Source of the DNA: Staphylococcus sp. IVB6240
GTDB taxonomy: Bacteria > Bacillota > Bacilli > Staphylococcales > Staphylococcaceae
DNA length: 64,000 bases
Assembly: GCF_025558425.1 (NCBI RefSeq)
Contig: NZ_CP094718.1
Location: forward strand, 1 to 64,000
Reading direction: 5' to 3'
Shown one piece after another: positions 33,253-42,898 of this stretch. Under the pieces are notes generated by a model. The model saw only the letters and a list, made by a program, of their open reading frames with translations, searched no databases and was not told the origin of the DNA. Numbering within the stretch: position 1 is the first letter of the stretch; each line of letters begins with the position of its first letter. A program made the position numbers and the translations under genes.

Positions 33253-35316
33253 TTGAAGAATAATGGTGAAGCGCATAATCATCAAAATCACATGAATCAT
33301 TCCAATCAAATGCATCATGATAACCATGAATCACATAATCATCATAGTGGCCATGCACATCATCATGGGAATTTTAAAGCTAAGTTTTTTGTTTCATTAA
33401 TTTTTGCAATACCTATCATTCTTTTATCGCCACTGATGGGTGTTAACTTACCTTTTCAATTCACATTTCCAGGTTCTGAATGGGTAGTGTTAATATTAAG
33501 TACAATTTTATTCTTTTATGGTGGTAAACCGTTCTTGTCTGGTGGTAAAGATGAAATTGCTGCAAAAAAACCAGGCATGATGACCTTAGTTGCCCTAGGC
33601 ATTTCGGTAGCTTATATTTATAGCTTGTATGCTTTTTATATGAATAACTTTAGTAGTGCAACTGGTCATACAATGGACTTTTTTTGGGAATTAGCTACCT
33701 TAATTTTAATTATGTTATTAGGACATTGGATAGAAATGAATGCTGTCGGAAATGCTGGAGATGCCTTAAAGAAAATGGCAGAACTTTTACCTAATAGTGC
33801 TATTAAAGTTATGGACAATGGTCAACGCGAAGAAGTTAAAATATCAGAGATCATGACTGATGATATCGTCGAAGTAAAAGCCGGAGAAAGCATTCCAACA
33901 GATGGTATTATTGTTCAAGGACAAACATCCATAGATGAATCCCTAGTCACTGGAGAATCAAAAAAAGTACAAAAAAATCAAAATGACAACGTTATTGGGG
34001 GTTCTATTAATGGATCTGGAACAATACAAGTCAAGGTTACAGCTGTTGGAGAAGATGGATATCTTTCTCAAGTTATGGGACTTGTTAATCAAGCACAAAA
34101 TGATAAATCTAGTGCTGAATTGTTATCTGATAAAGTAGCGGGTTATTTATTCTACTTTGCTGTAAGTGTCGGCGTGATTTCGTTTATTGTCTGGATGCTC
34201 ATTCAAAATGATGTTGATTTTGCATTAGAACGTCTCGTAACTGTATTAGTCATTGCTTGTCCACATGCTTTAGGCTTGGCAATACCTTTAGTCACTGCAC
34301 GTTCTACTTCAATTGGTGCACATAATGGTTTAATTATTAAAAATAGAGAGTCTGTAGAAATAGCTCAACATATCGATTATGTAATGATGGATAAAACTGG
34401 TACTTTAACTGAGGGTAACTTTTCTGTGAATCATTATGAGAGCTTTAAAAATGATTTGAGTAATGATACAATATTAAGCCTTTTCGCCTCATTAGAAAGT
34501 CAATCTAATCACCCATTAGCTATAAGTATTGTTGATTTTGCGAAAAGTAAAAATGTTTCATTTACTAATCCACAAGACGTTAATAATATTCCAGGTGTCG
34601 GATTAGAAGGTCTAATTGATAATAAAACATATAAAATAACAAATGTCTCTTATCTTGATAAACATAAACTTAATTATGACGATGACTTGTTTACTAAATT
34701 AGCTCAACAAGGTAATTCAATCAGCTATTTAATTGAGGAACAACAAGTCATTGGCATGATTGCTCAAGGAGATCAAATTAAAGAAAGCTCAAAACAAATG
34801 GTAGCTGAGTTACTATCAAGAAATATTACACCAGTCATGCTTACAGGTGACAATAATGAAGTGGCACACGCTGTCGCAAAAGAATTAGGTATTAGTGATG
34901 TCCACGCACAACTCATGCCAGAAGATAAGGAAAGCATTATAAAAGATTATCAAAGTAACGGTAATAAAGTCATGATGGTCGGAGACGGTATCAACGATGC
35001 GCCGAGTCTTATAAGAGCCGATATTGGTATAGCAATTGGTGCAGGCACAGATGTTGCAGTGGATTCAGGTGATATCATACTTGTTAAAAGTAATCCATCA
35101 GATATTATTCATTTCTTGACCCTTTCAAATAATACTATGAGAAAAATGGTGCAAAACTTATGGTGGGGTGCAGGTTATAATATTGTTGCTGTACCTTTAG
35201 CAGCTGGTATTTTAGCATTTATCGGCTTGATTTTATCACCTGCAATAGGTGCTATTTTAATGTCACTAAGTACGGTTATTGTTGCAATTAATGCCTTTAC
35301 ATTAAAATTAAAATAA
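33253..35316 (+). CDS. copB: Copper-exporting P1B-type ATPase CopB
   Basis: An ATP-driven copper exporter, 687 residues, starting at TTG 33253 behind AGGAGGAG. The N-terminus (1-37) is very rich in His and Met, a likely metal-binding tail. The intramembrane metal motif is Cys-Pro-His at 336-338, the mark of CopB rather than the CPC of CopA. The phosphorylation site is DKTGT with Asp380, and the hinge GDGINDAP starts at 577. It forms an operon with copL 17 bases downstream, behind a CsoR-type operator, as in the copper cargo of ACME-type islands. Confidence 0.95.
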   Translation: MKNNGEAHNHQNHMNHSNQMHHDNHESHNHHSGHAHHHGNFKAKFFVSLIFAIPIILLSPLMGVNLPFQFTFPGSEWVVLILSTILFFYGGKPFLSGGKDEIAAKKPGMMTLVALGISVAYIYSLYAFYMNNFSSATGHTMDFFWELATLILIMLLGHWIEMNAVGNAGDALKKMAELLPNSAIKVMDNGQREEVKISEIMTDDIVEVKAGESIPTDGIIVQGQTSIDESLVTGESKKVQKNQNDNVIGGSINGSGTIQVKVTAVGEDGYLSQVMGLVNQAQNDKSSAELLSDKVAGYLFYFAVSVGVISFIVWMLIQNDVDFALERLVTVLVIACPHALGLAIPLVTARSTSIGAHNGLIIKNRESVEIAQHIDYVMMDKTGTLTEGNFSVNHYESFKNDLSNDTILSLFASLESQSNHPLAISIVDFAKSKNVSFTNPQDVNNIPGVGLEGLIDNKTYKITNVSYLDKHKLNYDDDLFTKLAQQGNSISYLIEEQQVIGMIAQGDQIKESSKQMVAELLSRNITPVMLTGDNNEVAHAVAKELGISDVHAQLMPEDKESIIKDYQSNGNKVMMVGDGINDAPSLIRADIGIAIGAGTDVAVDSGDIILVKSNPSDIIHFLTLSNNTMRKMVQNLWWGAGYNIVAVPLAAGILAFIGLILSPAIGAILMSLSTVIVAINAFTLKLK

Positions 35317-35333
35317 AAGATAGGAGTTTTATT

Positions 35334-35879
35334 ATGATTAAAAAATTATTTTTTATGATATTAGGATCATTACTAATATTATCAGCTTGCTCCAATAATG
35401 ATGAAAAAGATAAAGACACTAATGACCAAAAAAGTGAGAGCCATATGAAACATAATGATGAAAGTAAAGTTCCAGAAGATATGAAATCGACTAATGAGGG
35501 TGAATTTAAAGTGGGAGATAAAGTAACGATTACAGCAGGGCATATGCCAGGTATGAAAGGTGCAGAAGCTACTGTAAAAGGTGCGTATAAAACATATGCC
35601 TATGTTGTAAGTTATAAACCCACAAATGGAAATGAAAAAGTAAACAATCATAAATGGGTCGTAAACGAAGAGATTAAAGATGCACCTAAAGATGGATTTA
35701 GTAAGGGCGATACTGTTAAATTAGAAGCAAGTCATATGTCTGGTATGAAAGGTGCTACAGCCAATATAGATAACGTGAAAAAGACTACTGTTTACGTAGT
35801 TGATTACAAATCCAAAGATAATGGTAAAATCATTAAAAATCATAAATGGATGACAGGAAATGAGCTGAAAGCACGATAA
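35334..35879 (+). CDS. copL: Copper-binding lipoprotein CopL (DUF1541 repeats)
   Basis: A 181-residue surface lipoprotein. The signal peptide ends in the lipobox LSAC with Cys19. Two tandem DUF1541 (YdhK) repeats follow (about 58-115 and 120-178), each carrying a GHMPGMKGA or SHMSGMKGA motif with His and Met that suits Cu(I) binding, then a YVVDYK-type strand and NHKW. It lies directly behind copB with its own TAGGAG site. In staphylococcal islands such a protein adds copper tolerance by binding the metal outside the membrane. Confidence 0.92.
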   Translation: MIKKLFFMILGSLLILSACSNNDEKDKDTNDQKSESHMKHNDESKVPEDMKSTNEGEFKVGDKVTITAGHMPGMKGAEATVKGAYKTYAYVVSYKPTNGNEKVNNHKWVVNEEIKDAPKDGFSKGDTVKLEASHMSGMKGATANIDNVKKTTVYVVDYKSKDNGKIIKNHKWMTGNELKAR

Positions 35880-36058
35880 AAATCTAGTTCTAAATTGAGA
35901 AATAAATAGATATAAAAATATCCCACTTGATCAATAATTTAAATAACTTATTATTTTTAAGGAGGATATTTTTTAGCGTGTAAATTAAAAAGAATTTTAG
36001 AAGAATAAAATTTATAAAAAAAACTATTCATTACCTTATTAATTGAAATTATATAATT

Positions 36059-36113
36059 AAAAACCGCATCATTAACCGATACTCAGAAGCATATCACAAA
36101 TAAAACTAAAAAA
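36059..36113 (+). other. Second SCC att site with terminal inverted-repeat motif
   Basis: AAAAACCGCATCA (36059-36071), the terminal motif typical of SCC right ends, precedes GAAGCATATCACAAATAA (36086-36103) and AACTAAAAAA. The 28-bp att copy differs from the rlmH copy by one base. It marks the junction between two tandem elements. Confidence 0.85.
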
Positions 36114-36176
36114 ACGAGGTTGAACAATAATATTCATTATGAATTTTTTGAGTAAATCTTAGGAGGAGAAATTAAA

Positions 36177-36531
36177 TTGATTAAACCTAAAGATATAGTT
36201 CAATTTTTAAAGCCATGGTTTTTGGCTCTTATATTTGTTGTTTTTATACTTATTCAAGTAGCAGGTTTCACTGGTTATAGTGAAGATTTTTTCGGGCTAT
36301 TTCATATTGGAATTGGACAATTAGGTTTACTTTTACGATACAGCTTGGCATTTTTATTGTCTGGTGTTGTTACCTTTATTTACTTGTACTATTATAAAAA
36401 ATTCATAGGAAAAAATAAGAATGATTATATAAAAAAAGTGAAGTCTGTTGTTGTTTTTGTGACATTTTTTATAGGTGGATTTATTATATATAAAGATATA
36501 TACCTATCAGACATATTGCAAAACGCTTTAT
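36177..36531 (+). pseudogene. Membrane protein gene truncated by IS431
   Basis: An open frame starting at TTG 36177 behind AGGAGGAG. About 118 residues remain, with four hydrophobic segments (LALIFVVFILIQVAG, LGLLLRYSLAFLLSG, VVTFIYLYYY, VVVFVTFFIGGFIIY). The frame runs into the left end of IS431 at 36532, so the C-terminus is lost. I do not recognise the family. It is the first gene after the second att site. Confidence 0.6.
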
Positions 36532-37322
36532 GGTTCTGTTGCAAAGTTGAGTTTATAGTATAATTTTAACAAAAAGGAGTATGCTATATGAACTATTTCA
36601 GATATAAACAATTTAACAAGGACGTCATCACTGTAGCCGTTGGCTACTATCTAAGATACGCACTGAGTTATCGTGATATATCTGAAATTCTAAGAGAACG
36701 TGGTGTCAACGTTCATCATTCAACGGTCTACCGTTGGGTTCAAGAATATGCTCCGATTTTGTATCAAATTTGGAAGAAAAAACATAAAAAAGCCTATTAC
36801 AAATGGCGTATTGATGAGACGTACGTCAAAATAAAAGGGAAATGGAGCTATTTATATCGTGCTATTGATGCAGAGGGGCATACATTAGATATTTGGTTGC
36901 GTAAGCAACGTGATAATCATGCAGCATATGCGTTTATCAAACGTCTTATTAAACAATTTGGTAAACCTCAAAAAGTGATTACAGATCAGGTACCTTCAAC
37001 GAAGGTAGCCATGGCTAAAGTTATTAAAACGTTTAAACTGAATCCCGACTGTCATTGTACATCGAAATATCTGAATAATCTCATTGAGCAAGATCACCGT
37101 CATATTAAAGTAAGAAAGACAAGATATCAAAGTATGAATACGGCAAAGAATACTTTAAAAGGTATTGAATGTATTTACGCTCTATATAAAAAGAACCGCA
37201 GGTCTCTTCAGATCTACGGATTTTCGCCATGCCACGAAATTAGCATCATGCTAGCAAGTTAAACGAACACTGACATGACATATTAGTGGTTAGCTATATT
37301 TTTTTACTTTGCAACAGAACCA
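36532..37322 (+). mobile_element. IS431 (IS6/IS26 family), copy 1
   Basis: A 791-bp element with terminal inverted repeats GGTTCTGTTGCAAAGT and its complement ending at 37322. The flanking octamers do not match (no target duplication), so the flanks have been rearranged. The right end reads outward through TTGCAA, known as a -35 hexamer in IS431/IS257 hybrid promoters. Confidence 0.95.
36588..37262 (+). CDS. tnp: IS431 transposase, copy 1
   Basis: A 224-residue DDE transposase of the IS6 family. An N-terminal helix-turn-helix (DISEILRERGVNVHHSTVYRW) precedes the DDE core, with Asp in WRIDETYVKIKG, Asp in VITDQVPSTK and Glu in NLIEQDHRHIK. AAAAGGAG precedes the ATG. Almost identical to copy 2 at 40437-41111. 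Confidence 0.96.
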   Translation: MNYFRYKQFNKDVITVAVGYYLRYALSYRDISEILRERGVNVHHSTVYRWVQEYAPILYQIWKKKHKKAYYKWRIDETYVKIKGKWSYLYRAIDAEGHTLDIWLRKQRDNHAAYAFIKRLIKQFGKPQKVITDQVPSTKVAMAKVIKTFKLNPDCHCTSKYLNNLIEQDHRHIKVRKTRYQSMNTAKNTLKGIECIYALYKKNRRSLQIYGFSPCHEISIMLAS

Positions 37323-38223
37323 AAAAATAGACAATGTGAGTTACGCGGATATTCTGGAAATTTTAAAAATCAAAAAAGCGCATAATGTTAAACAATGCGG
37401 CAATGTCTTAGAATTCAAACCGACCGATGAAGGTTATTTGAAATTATATAAAACGTGGTTTTGTAAATCGAAGTTATGTCCGGTTTGTAATTGGAGGCGT
37501 GCGATGAAAAATAGTTATCACGCTCGAAAAGTGATTGAAGAGGTGATAAAAGAAAAACCGAAAGGGCGTTGGTTATTTTTAACACTTTCGACACGAAATG
37601 CGATAGATGGGGATACGTTAGATCAAAGTTTAAAACATTTAACAGAATCATTTAGAAGATTGTTTAAGTATAAAAAAATTAGTAAAAATTTAATTGGTTT
37701 TATTAGGTCAACAGAAGTGACAGTTAATAAAAATGACGGTAGTTATAATCAACATATGCATGTGTTGATGTGTGTCGAAAATAGTTATTTTAAGAATAAA
37801 GCTAATTATATAACTCAAGAAGAATGGATTGATTTGTGGCAAAAAGCATTACAAGTTGATTATCGTCCAGTTGCAAATATCAAAGCGATCAAACCGAATA
37901 AAAAGGGGGATAAAGATATTCAAGCAGCAATCAAAGAGACCTCAAAATATTCGGTTAAATCATCAGATTATTTAACTGATGATGATGAAAGAAATCAAGA
38001 AATTGTGAGAGATTTAGAATACGGCTTGTATCGAAAACGTATGTTGAGTTATGGTGGTTTGCTTAAACAAAAGCATAAAATTTTAAATTTAGATGACTCA
38101 GAGGACGGTAATTTAATTAATACAAGTGATGAAGAACAAACGACAGATGAAGAAGAAAAAGCACATTCAATTACGGCAATCTGGAATTTTGAAAAACAAA
38201 ATTATTTTTTGAAAAATTTGTAG
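37323..38223 (+). pseudogene. pUB110-type RepU replication initiator, 5' truncated
   Basis: A rolling-circle plasmid replication protein missing its N-terminus. The remaining frame (about 300 codons, running out of the IS431 end) begins NVSYADILEI and contains the zinc-like motif WFCKSKLCPVCNWRRAM, the HUH-type sequence NQHMHVLMCVE and the catalytic Tyr region TSKYSVKSSDYL. It resembles RepU of pUB110, which has about 45 further N-terminal residues. A hairpin terminator follows. An integrated plasmid fragment, presumably unable to replicate. Confidence 0.88.
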
Positions 38224-38250
38224 CGTTAGCTTAAAAGCTAGCGTTTTTTT
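38223..38250 (+). terminator. Terminator after the repU fragment
   Basis: GCGTTAGCTT paired with AAGCTAGCG (one G-U pair), then seven T. Confidence 0.85.
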
Positions 38251-38369
38251 ATGCTTTTTTACCTCCGTAGGAACTATAGTGTTCAACCGGCATGGTTGAC
38301 CAGTTTGTATGCTAATTTTTAAATTTGCATGTAACTGGGCAGTGTCTTAAAAAATCGACACTGGAATTG

Positions 38370-38570
38370 TTAAAAATTGATGTCTGGATTATCTGAAAAA
38401 TAAAAATCATAAATCTTAAGAAATTCAAAATCAGTATCTGATATGTTTTGTTCTTTCATGATTTTAATTACATTTTGAATTCGTTGGTCGTTAGGGATAT
38501 TACATAGTTCAGAAATTTCTTTTGATGTTTTATCAAATACGGAAAATGTAAATTCAAAGTTTATTGTCAT
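38370..38570 (-). CDS. Small plasmid-type hypothetical protein
   Basis: A 66-residue acidic protein from ATG 38570, preceded on its strand by AAGAGGTG. It reads MTINFEFTFSVFDKTSKEIS and ends FYFSDNPDINF. No family recognised and no membrane segment. Its last residues recur at 42908-42937 as FADNPDINF next to the IS30 element, showing that a second, mostly deleted copy of this plasmid region exists in the opposite orientation. Confidence 0.6.
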   Translation of the reverse strand: MTINFEFTFSVFDKTSKEISELCNIPNDQRIQNVIKIMKEQNISDTDFEFLKIYDFYFSDNPDINF

Positions 38571-38953
38571 AAAGAACACCTCTTATTTGGCTCATATTTG
38601 CGTTTTAAGAAACAAATATAATTATACAGGTGAAAACTATATATTTTTAAAGTTTGCTCTAAATACCCCCTTAAAATGCAAAATAAGGGTATTGGATTAT
38701 CACACGCAAATTTTGTTTTTAGCACGACACCTTTTCAGGTGTGTAAGTGCGCCCTTGGACAATGGAAAAATAAAACTCTTAATTAAACAGAGTTTAACTA
38801 AGATAGTCACGAGGAATTGAATAGCCTTTAATTCTGAGTTTCTTCAGATGTACCTGATTTATGGGGTGGTTTATGGTATGACGTTAAATTAACCCATGAA
38901 TCAACGTATAAACTAATACATAATGTAGGGGTAAAAAAGCACATAAAATAAGC
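38571..38953. other. Plasmid-derived non-coding stretch
   Basis: AT-rich DNA without a convincing gene. It contains one small hairpin ACACCT/AGGTGT (38727-38742) inside GCAC/GTGC, possibly part of a plasmid control RNA or origin. Nothing else recognised. Confidence 0.5.
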
Positions 38954-38979
38954 ACGCATTTATGCCGAGAAAATTTATT

Positions 38980-39090
38980 GATCAATGAGAAGAACCCTTA
39001 ACTAAACTTGTAGACGAATGTCGGCATAGCGTGAGCTATTAAGCCGACCATTCGACAAGTTTTGGGTTTGTTAAGGGTTCCGAGGCTCAT
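38980..39090. other. Rolling-circle plasmid single-strand origin (ssoA type)
   Basis: A long imperfect palindrome: AACCCTTAAC pairs with GTTAAGGGTT and CGAATGTCGGC with GCCGACCATTCG. The loop carries TAGCGT (39027-39032), the conserved CS-6 hexamer of ssoA origins. It directs lagging-strand priming in staphylococcal plasmids such as pC194 or pE194 relatives. Confidence 0.8.
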
Positions 39091-39124
39091 TGTCAATAAA
39101 GCAATTGGAATAAAGCAATAAAGA

Positions 39125-39334
39125 TTAACTTAATACTTTTACAATGAGGGTTGAGATGATTTTATAAGCTAAAAATAAAATACTTACTTTAACTATAAAT
39201 ATAATTGCAAATATTATTACTTCGCCGATACTTTGTATGTTAGTAAATGATGCAGTAGAAGTGCTAAACGTTGCAAACATTAAAGCTACAAATAAACTAA
39301 ACCAATAACTAGTTACTATTTCTGTTATTTTCAT
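39125..39334 (-). CDS. Small two-helix membrane protein, possible immunity peptide
   Basis: A 69-residue hydrophobic protein (MKITEIVTSYWFSLFVALMF...) with two predicted membrane helices (about 10-30 and 37-62). It lies on the same strand just downstream of the decayed secreted-peptide gene at 39360-39856. The pairing suggests an immunity or export role for that peptide, but no family was recognised and this is inference. Confidence 0.5.
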   Translation of the reverse strand: MKITEIVTSYWFSLFVALMFATFSTSTASFTNIQSIGEVIIFAIIFIVKVSILFLAYKIISTLIVKVLS

Positions 39335-39359
39335 AAAATCACCTTACTAGAGTTATTTT

Positions 39360-39856
39360 TTATAAATGACCATTAGTAGAGCAATAATCATCAAAAGCTG
39401 CCCATTTTCCTTTGTTAGACTGACAAGTTTTTTTAATTCCATAATTCATTATTTCATCAAGCAATTTAGTTGCTACTGCTCATCCTATTACACCGAGTAC
39501 TGCTGCTAATGCTGGGGCTATACGTGTAGATGTACCTTCATTATTATTTGAATCTAGATCGGGTTTGAACCCTATTTTTTGGTTAAATTTCTCTATTTGG
39601 TCTTTATTCATACTTTCGAAATATGTTTTAAGATTTTCTGCTTGTTTTTGTGTCAATCCATTATTTGTAGCGTATTCTGTATTGAAAACATATTTTTTAT
39701 TTTGAATATCGTATTTTAGAGACTTTTGTATTGTATTGATTTCTTTTTCACTGATTGAACTACTTTCTGCTTGGGTTGGATTATTGAATATACCGAAAAA
39801 AGTAATAATAAGACTTAAAGTTAATAAAAAACTTTTGTTAAATATAATTTTTTCAT
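39360..39856 (-). pseudogene. Decayed secreted (bacteriocin-like) peptide precursor
   Basis: Read leftward from the ATG near 39856 (GGAGG upstream), the gene would encode a signal peptide (SFLLTLSLIITFFGIF, ending near NPTQAES), a charged middle region of about 80 residues and a hydrophobic C-terminal domain RIAPALAAVLGVIG...AVATKLLDEI, ending KGKWAAFDDYCSTNGHL. Two lesions are visible: one A missing from the A-run after the start codon (frameshift), and an in-frame TGA at 39480-39482 in the VIG-stop-AVATK segment where Trp would fit. Lantibiotic-unrelated; class II-like precursor is a guess. Confidence 0.6.
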
Positions 39857-39944
39857 CATGATATCCTCCTTTATTAAATTTTACCCCAAGTAAAATTGAT
39901 AAAACTTTATTAGAGGTTTTGAAACGAGTTGAAAACGAGTTTCT

Positions 39945-40015
39945 TCTTGTCTTGATACTATATAGAAATAACGTTCTTTTTAAGAATGTGCGTTTAACGT
40001 TGATATATCAACGTT
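39945..40015 (+). other. Double-strand origin of a pC194-type plasmid
   Basis: TCTTGATA (39950-39957) in the context CTTCTTGTCTTGATACTA matches the nick region of pC194/pUB110-family origins. It is followed by the perfect 20-bp palindrome AACGTTGATATATCAACGTT (39996-40015). It lies just before the pC194-type rep fragment, as in the free plasmid. Confidence 0.75.
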
Positions 40016-40059
40016 TTTGTTGATTTTCTAGGTGGAAAACAAAATTTGACGATTATAAC

Positions 40060-40380
40060 ATGGAAAAGTATACTGAGAAAAAACAAAGAAATCAAGTATT
40101 TCAAAAATTTATTAAACGTCATATTGGAGAGAATCAAATGGATTTAGTTGAAGATTGCAATACATTTCTGTCTTTTGTAGCTGATAAAACTTTAGAAAAA
40201 CAGAAATTATATAAAGCTAATTCTTGTAAAAATCGATTTTGTCCTGTCTGTGCTTGGAGAAAAGCTAGAAAAGATGCGTTGGGTTTATCTTTGATGATGA
40301 AATATATTAAGCAGCAAGAGAAAAAGGAGTTTATCTTTTTAACTTTGACTACACCTAATGTAATGAGTGATGAATTAGAA
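40060..40380 (+). pseudogene. pC194-type Rep, N-terminal half
   Basis: 107 codons of a pC194-type rolling-circle Rep ([18 protein letters not shown]...), including the motif NRFCPVCAWRKARKDAL and the FIFLTLTTPNVMSDELE segment. The frame runs into the left end of IS431 copy 2 at 40381. The C-terminal half of the same protein type lies inverted at 43215-43723. About 32 residues that join the two halves in pC194 Rep are missing. Confidence 0.88.
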
Positions 40381-41165
40381 GGTTCTGTTGCAAAGTTGAG
40401 TTTATAGTATAATTTTAACAAAAAGGAGTATGCTATATGAACTATTTCAGATATAAACAATTTAACAAGGACGTCATCACTGTAGCCGTTGGCTACTATC
40501 TAAGATACGCACTGAGTTATCGTGATATATCTGAAATTCTAAGAGAACGTGGTGTCAACGTTCATCATTCAACGGTCTACCGTTGGGTTCAAGAATATGC
40601 TCCGATTTTGTATCAAATTTGGAAGAAAAAACATAAAAAAGCCTATTACAAATGGCGTATTGATGAGACGTACGTCAAAATAAAAGGGAAATGGAGCTAT
40701 TTATATCGTGCTATTGATGCAGAGGGGCATACATTAGATATTTGGTTGCGTAAGCAACGTGATAATCATGCAGCATATGCGTTTATCAAACGTCTCATTA
40801 AACAATTTGGTAAACCTCAAAAAGTGATTACAGATCAGGTACCTTCAACGAAGGTAGCCATGGCTAAAGTTATTAAAACGTTTAAACTGAATCCCGACTG
40901 TTATTGTACATCGAAATATCTGAATAATCTCATTGAGCAAGATCACCGTCATATTAAAGTAAGAAAGACAAGATATCAAAGTATGAATACGGCAAAGAAT
41001 ACTTTAAAAGGTATTGAATGTATTTACGCTCTATATAAAAAGAACCGCAGGTCTCTTCAGATCTACGGATTTTCGCCATGCCACGAAATTAGCATCATGC
41101 TAGCAAGTTAAACGAACACTGACATATTAGTGGTTAGCTATATTTTTTTACTTTGCAACAGAACC
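40381..41165 (+). mobile_element. IS431 (IS6/IS26 family), copy 2
   Basis: A 785-bp IS431 with intact terminal repeats, shorter than copy 1 by a small deletion near its right end (one GACAT unit missing). Inserted in the pC194-type rep gene. Direct orientation relative to copy 1, inverted relative to copy 3. No target duplication. Confidence 0.95.
40437..41111 (+). CDS. tnp: IS431 transposase, copy 2
   Basis: A 224-residue IS6-family DDE transposase, differing from copy 1 by one visible residue (NPDCYCTS instead of NPDCHCTS). All catalytic residues are present. Same start and ribosome binding site context as copy 1. Confidence 0.96.
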   Translation: MNYFRYKQFNKDVITVAVGYYLRYALSYRDISEILRERGVNVHHSTVYRWVQEYAPILYQIWKKKHKKAYYKWRIDETYVKIKGKWSYLYRAIDAEGHTLDIWLRKQRDNHAAYAFIKRLIKQFGKPQKVITDQVPSTKVAMAKVIKTFKLNPDCYCTSKYLNNLIEQDHRHIKVRKTRYQSMNTAKNTLKGIECIYALYKKNRRSLQIYGFSPCHEISIMLAS

Positions 41166-41263
41166 GCTTTTTTTCACTTAAATTCAAGATAAGAAAAAAC
41201 CATGAAAAATAGACCTGCAAAACAATAACTATTGTGATAAAGTTTGCTAAAAAGGAGTTTTGA

Positions 41264-41410
41264 AGTTGAAAAAAAACAGAACGTAATTTATTTTCTATTT
41301 TCTTATCTTTAGGAAGTCTTTTTGCAACCTTTAGTGGTTTCTTTATTTTGGGCATTGGAATGTTAATTGGTGGAGCAACTTTATTAACTAAAAGTATTTC
41401 TGAAGAATAA
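41264..41410 (+). pseudogene. Small membrane peptide gene with frameshift
   Basis: AAAAGGAG precedes TTG and an eight-A run. With seven A the frame would read KKTERNLFSIFLSLGSLF, then ATFSGFFILGIGMLIGG and end TLLTKSISEE, a 48-residue two-helix membrane peptide. As it stands the start is out of frame with the body. Probably plasmid-derived. Function unknown. Confidence 0.45.
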
Positions 41411-41573
41411 AAGAGTTGACGCATTTATGCCGAGAAAATTTTTGGTGGGAAAAGCGAAACGGAAACATACTAAAAAGCCGAATGGCTGGATACCGTTAGG
41501 TATCAATTTTGCCATTTGACAGCTTTTTTATTTTTTGTTTCGCTGTTGGTTCACACCAAAAGGAAATTGGAAG

Positions 41574-42898
41574 GTGGATTTTATAATCAACTTAGCCACC
41601 TTTAGACAAAAAAACGCCAGGTGAATTTCATGTTATTATTGAGGCTACCAGACCAAATCAATAAAGGAATGAATTCACATGACGCATACTTATTCTAACA
41701 TGACAAACCATAAAGGAACACACTTAAGTTATGAAGAACGTGTTCAAATAGAAACACTTAAAAATTTAGGTTTTTCAAATCGTGCAATAGCGCGTGAATT
41801 AGGACGTGCACCTCAAACAATCAATAACGAAATTCATCGAGGAACAACACGTCAAATTAAACGACAAAAACAACAACATAAAGTCTATGAATATGAGACG
41901 CAAATTTATTTTTCTTCACTAGGTCAACAACGTTATCGACAAAACAGACAACAATGTGGTGCTCAGCCCTTATGGAAGAAGAACCCATTATTTATGCCAT
42001 GGGCAGATCACCTCATGAAAAAGAAACGCTGGTCACCTGAAGCAGTCGTGGCATATGCTCACAAGGAACAATGTTTTGAAAGAGAAGAAATCCCTTCAAC
42101 AACGACAGTATATGCTTGGATAGATCAACAAATCATGGAAACTAAGAATATTGATCTACTAGAAAAATTAAAAAGACGTCACTCTACTCAGAATAGCTAC
42201 CATAATCATCCACACAGTCGAGTGCTCGGTCCAAGTATTGAGACACGTCCTAGTGAAATTGAATCACGTCAGTCTTTTGGTCACTGGGAAATAGATACCG
42301 TAATAGGAACTAAAGACAAGTCAAAGCCAGTTATCTTAACACTTGTTGAGAGACAAACGCGTTTTGAAATACTAGAAATAATAGAAAGTAAAAGTGCTGA
42401 TGCGGTGTCTCACGCATTGAAAAACTTATTTGACTCCTTAGGCGAAAAAGCACCAAAAATCTTTAAATCTATCACATCTGACAATGGTTCAGAATTTGCA
42501 TTGCTGTATGAAGAATTTGGCCATATGATAGAAATATACTTCACACATCCATTCTCATCATATGAACGTGGGACAAGTGAAAACCAACATAAAATGATTC
42601 GTCGTTTTATTCCAAAAGTACATGATTTATCCAATGTTCAAAAACGCTTCATAAAAGCCATACAACAATATATGAATGACTATCCTAGAAAGACTTTAAA
42701 TTACAACACAGCTCATCATCAAATGACAGAATGTTTAAAGCACCTCAATCTGTATGGATCTTTCCAAAGCTAAAGTCTTAGCTTTGGTTACCTGTTGAGT
42801 ATTAATTGATTAAAACCAATCAATCCTCAACAGGTTCGAATACGGTTAACCCTTGTGTACACCTCAGTCATTATAGGTGGCTAACTTAAACTTGAAAT
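41574..42898 (+). mobile_element. IS30-family insertion sequence, intact copy
   Basis: The element spans from GGTGGATTTTATAATCAACTTAGCC on the left to GGTGGCTAACTTAAACTTGAAAT on the right. The imperfect terminal repeats align around the shared AACTTAGCCACC / AAGTTAGCCACC core. It contains one transposase gene and a post-gene hairpin (CCTGTTGAG...CTCAACAGG, about 42790-42834). A second copy starts at 63456 and a deleted relic lies at 47945-48136. Exact ends are uncertain by a few bases. Confidence 0.85.
41679..42773 (+). CDS. IS30-family transposase
   Basis: 364 residues. The N-terminal helix-turn-helix reads SYEERVQIETLKNLGFSNRAIA followed by RELGRAPQTINNEI. The integrase core has Asp in HWEIDTVIG, Asp in TSDNGSEF, and Glu in GTSENQHKMIRRF with the (E)NxxKNxxIRxF-like signature of the IS30 family. 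Length and catalytic triad are complete, so it may be active. Confidence 0.93.
   Translation: MTHTYSNMTNHKGTHLSYEERVQIETLKNLGFSNRAIARELGRAPQTINNEIHRGTTRQIKRQKQQHKVYEYETQIYFSSLGQQRYRQNRQQCGAQPLWKKNPLFMPWADHLMKKKRWSPEAVVAYAHKEQCFEREEIPSTTTVYAWIDQQIMETKNIDLLEKLKRRHSTQNSYHNHPHSRVLGPSIETRPSEIESRQSFGHWEIDTVIGTKDKSKPVILTLVERQTRFEILEIIESKSADAVSHALKNLFDSLGEKAPKIFKSITSDNGSEFALLYEEFGHMIEIYFTHPFSSYERGTSENQHKMIRRFIPKVHDLSNVQKRFIKAIQQYMNDYPRKTLNYNTAHHQMTECLKHLNLYGSFQS

Noticed and set aside
38587..38820. A 77-codon open frame in the plasmid segment
   Set aside because: No ribosome binding site, no family resemblance, and it crosses a hairpin typical of plasmid control regions.
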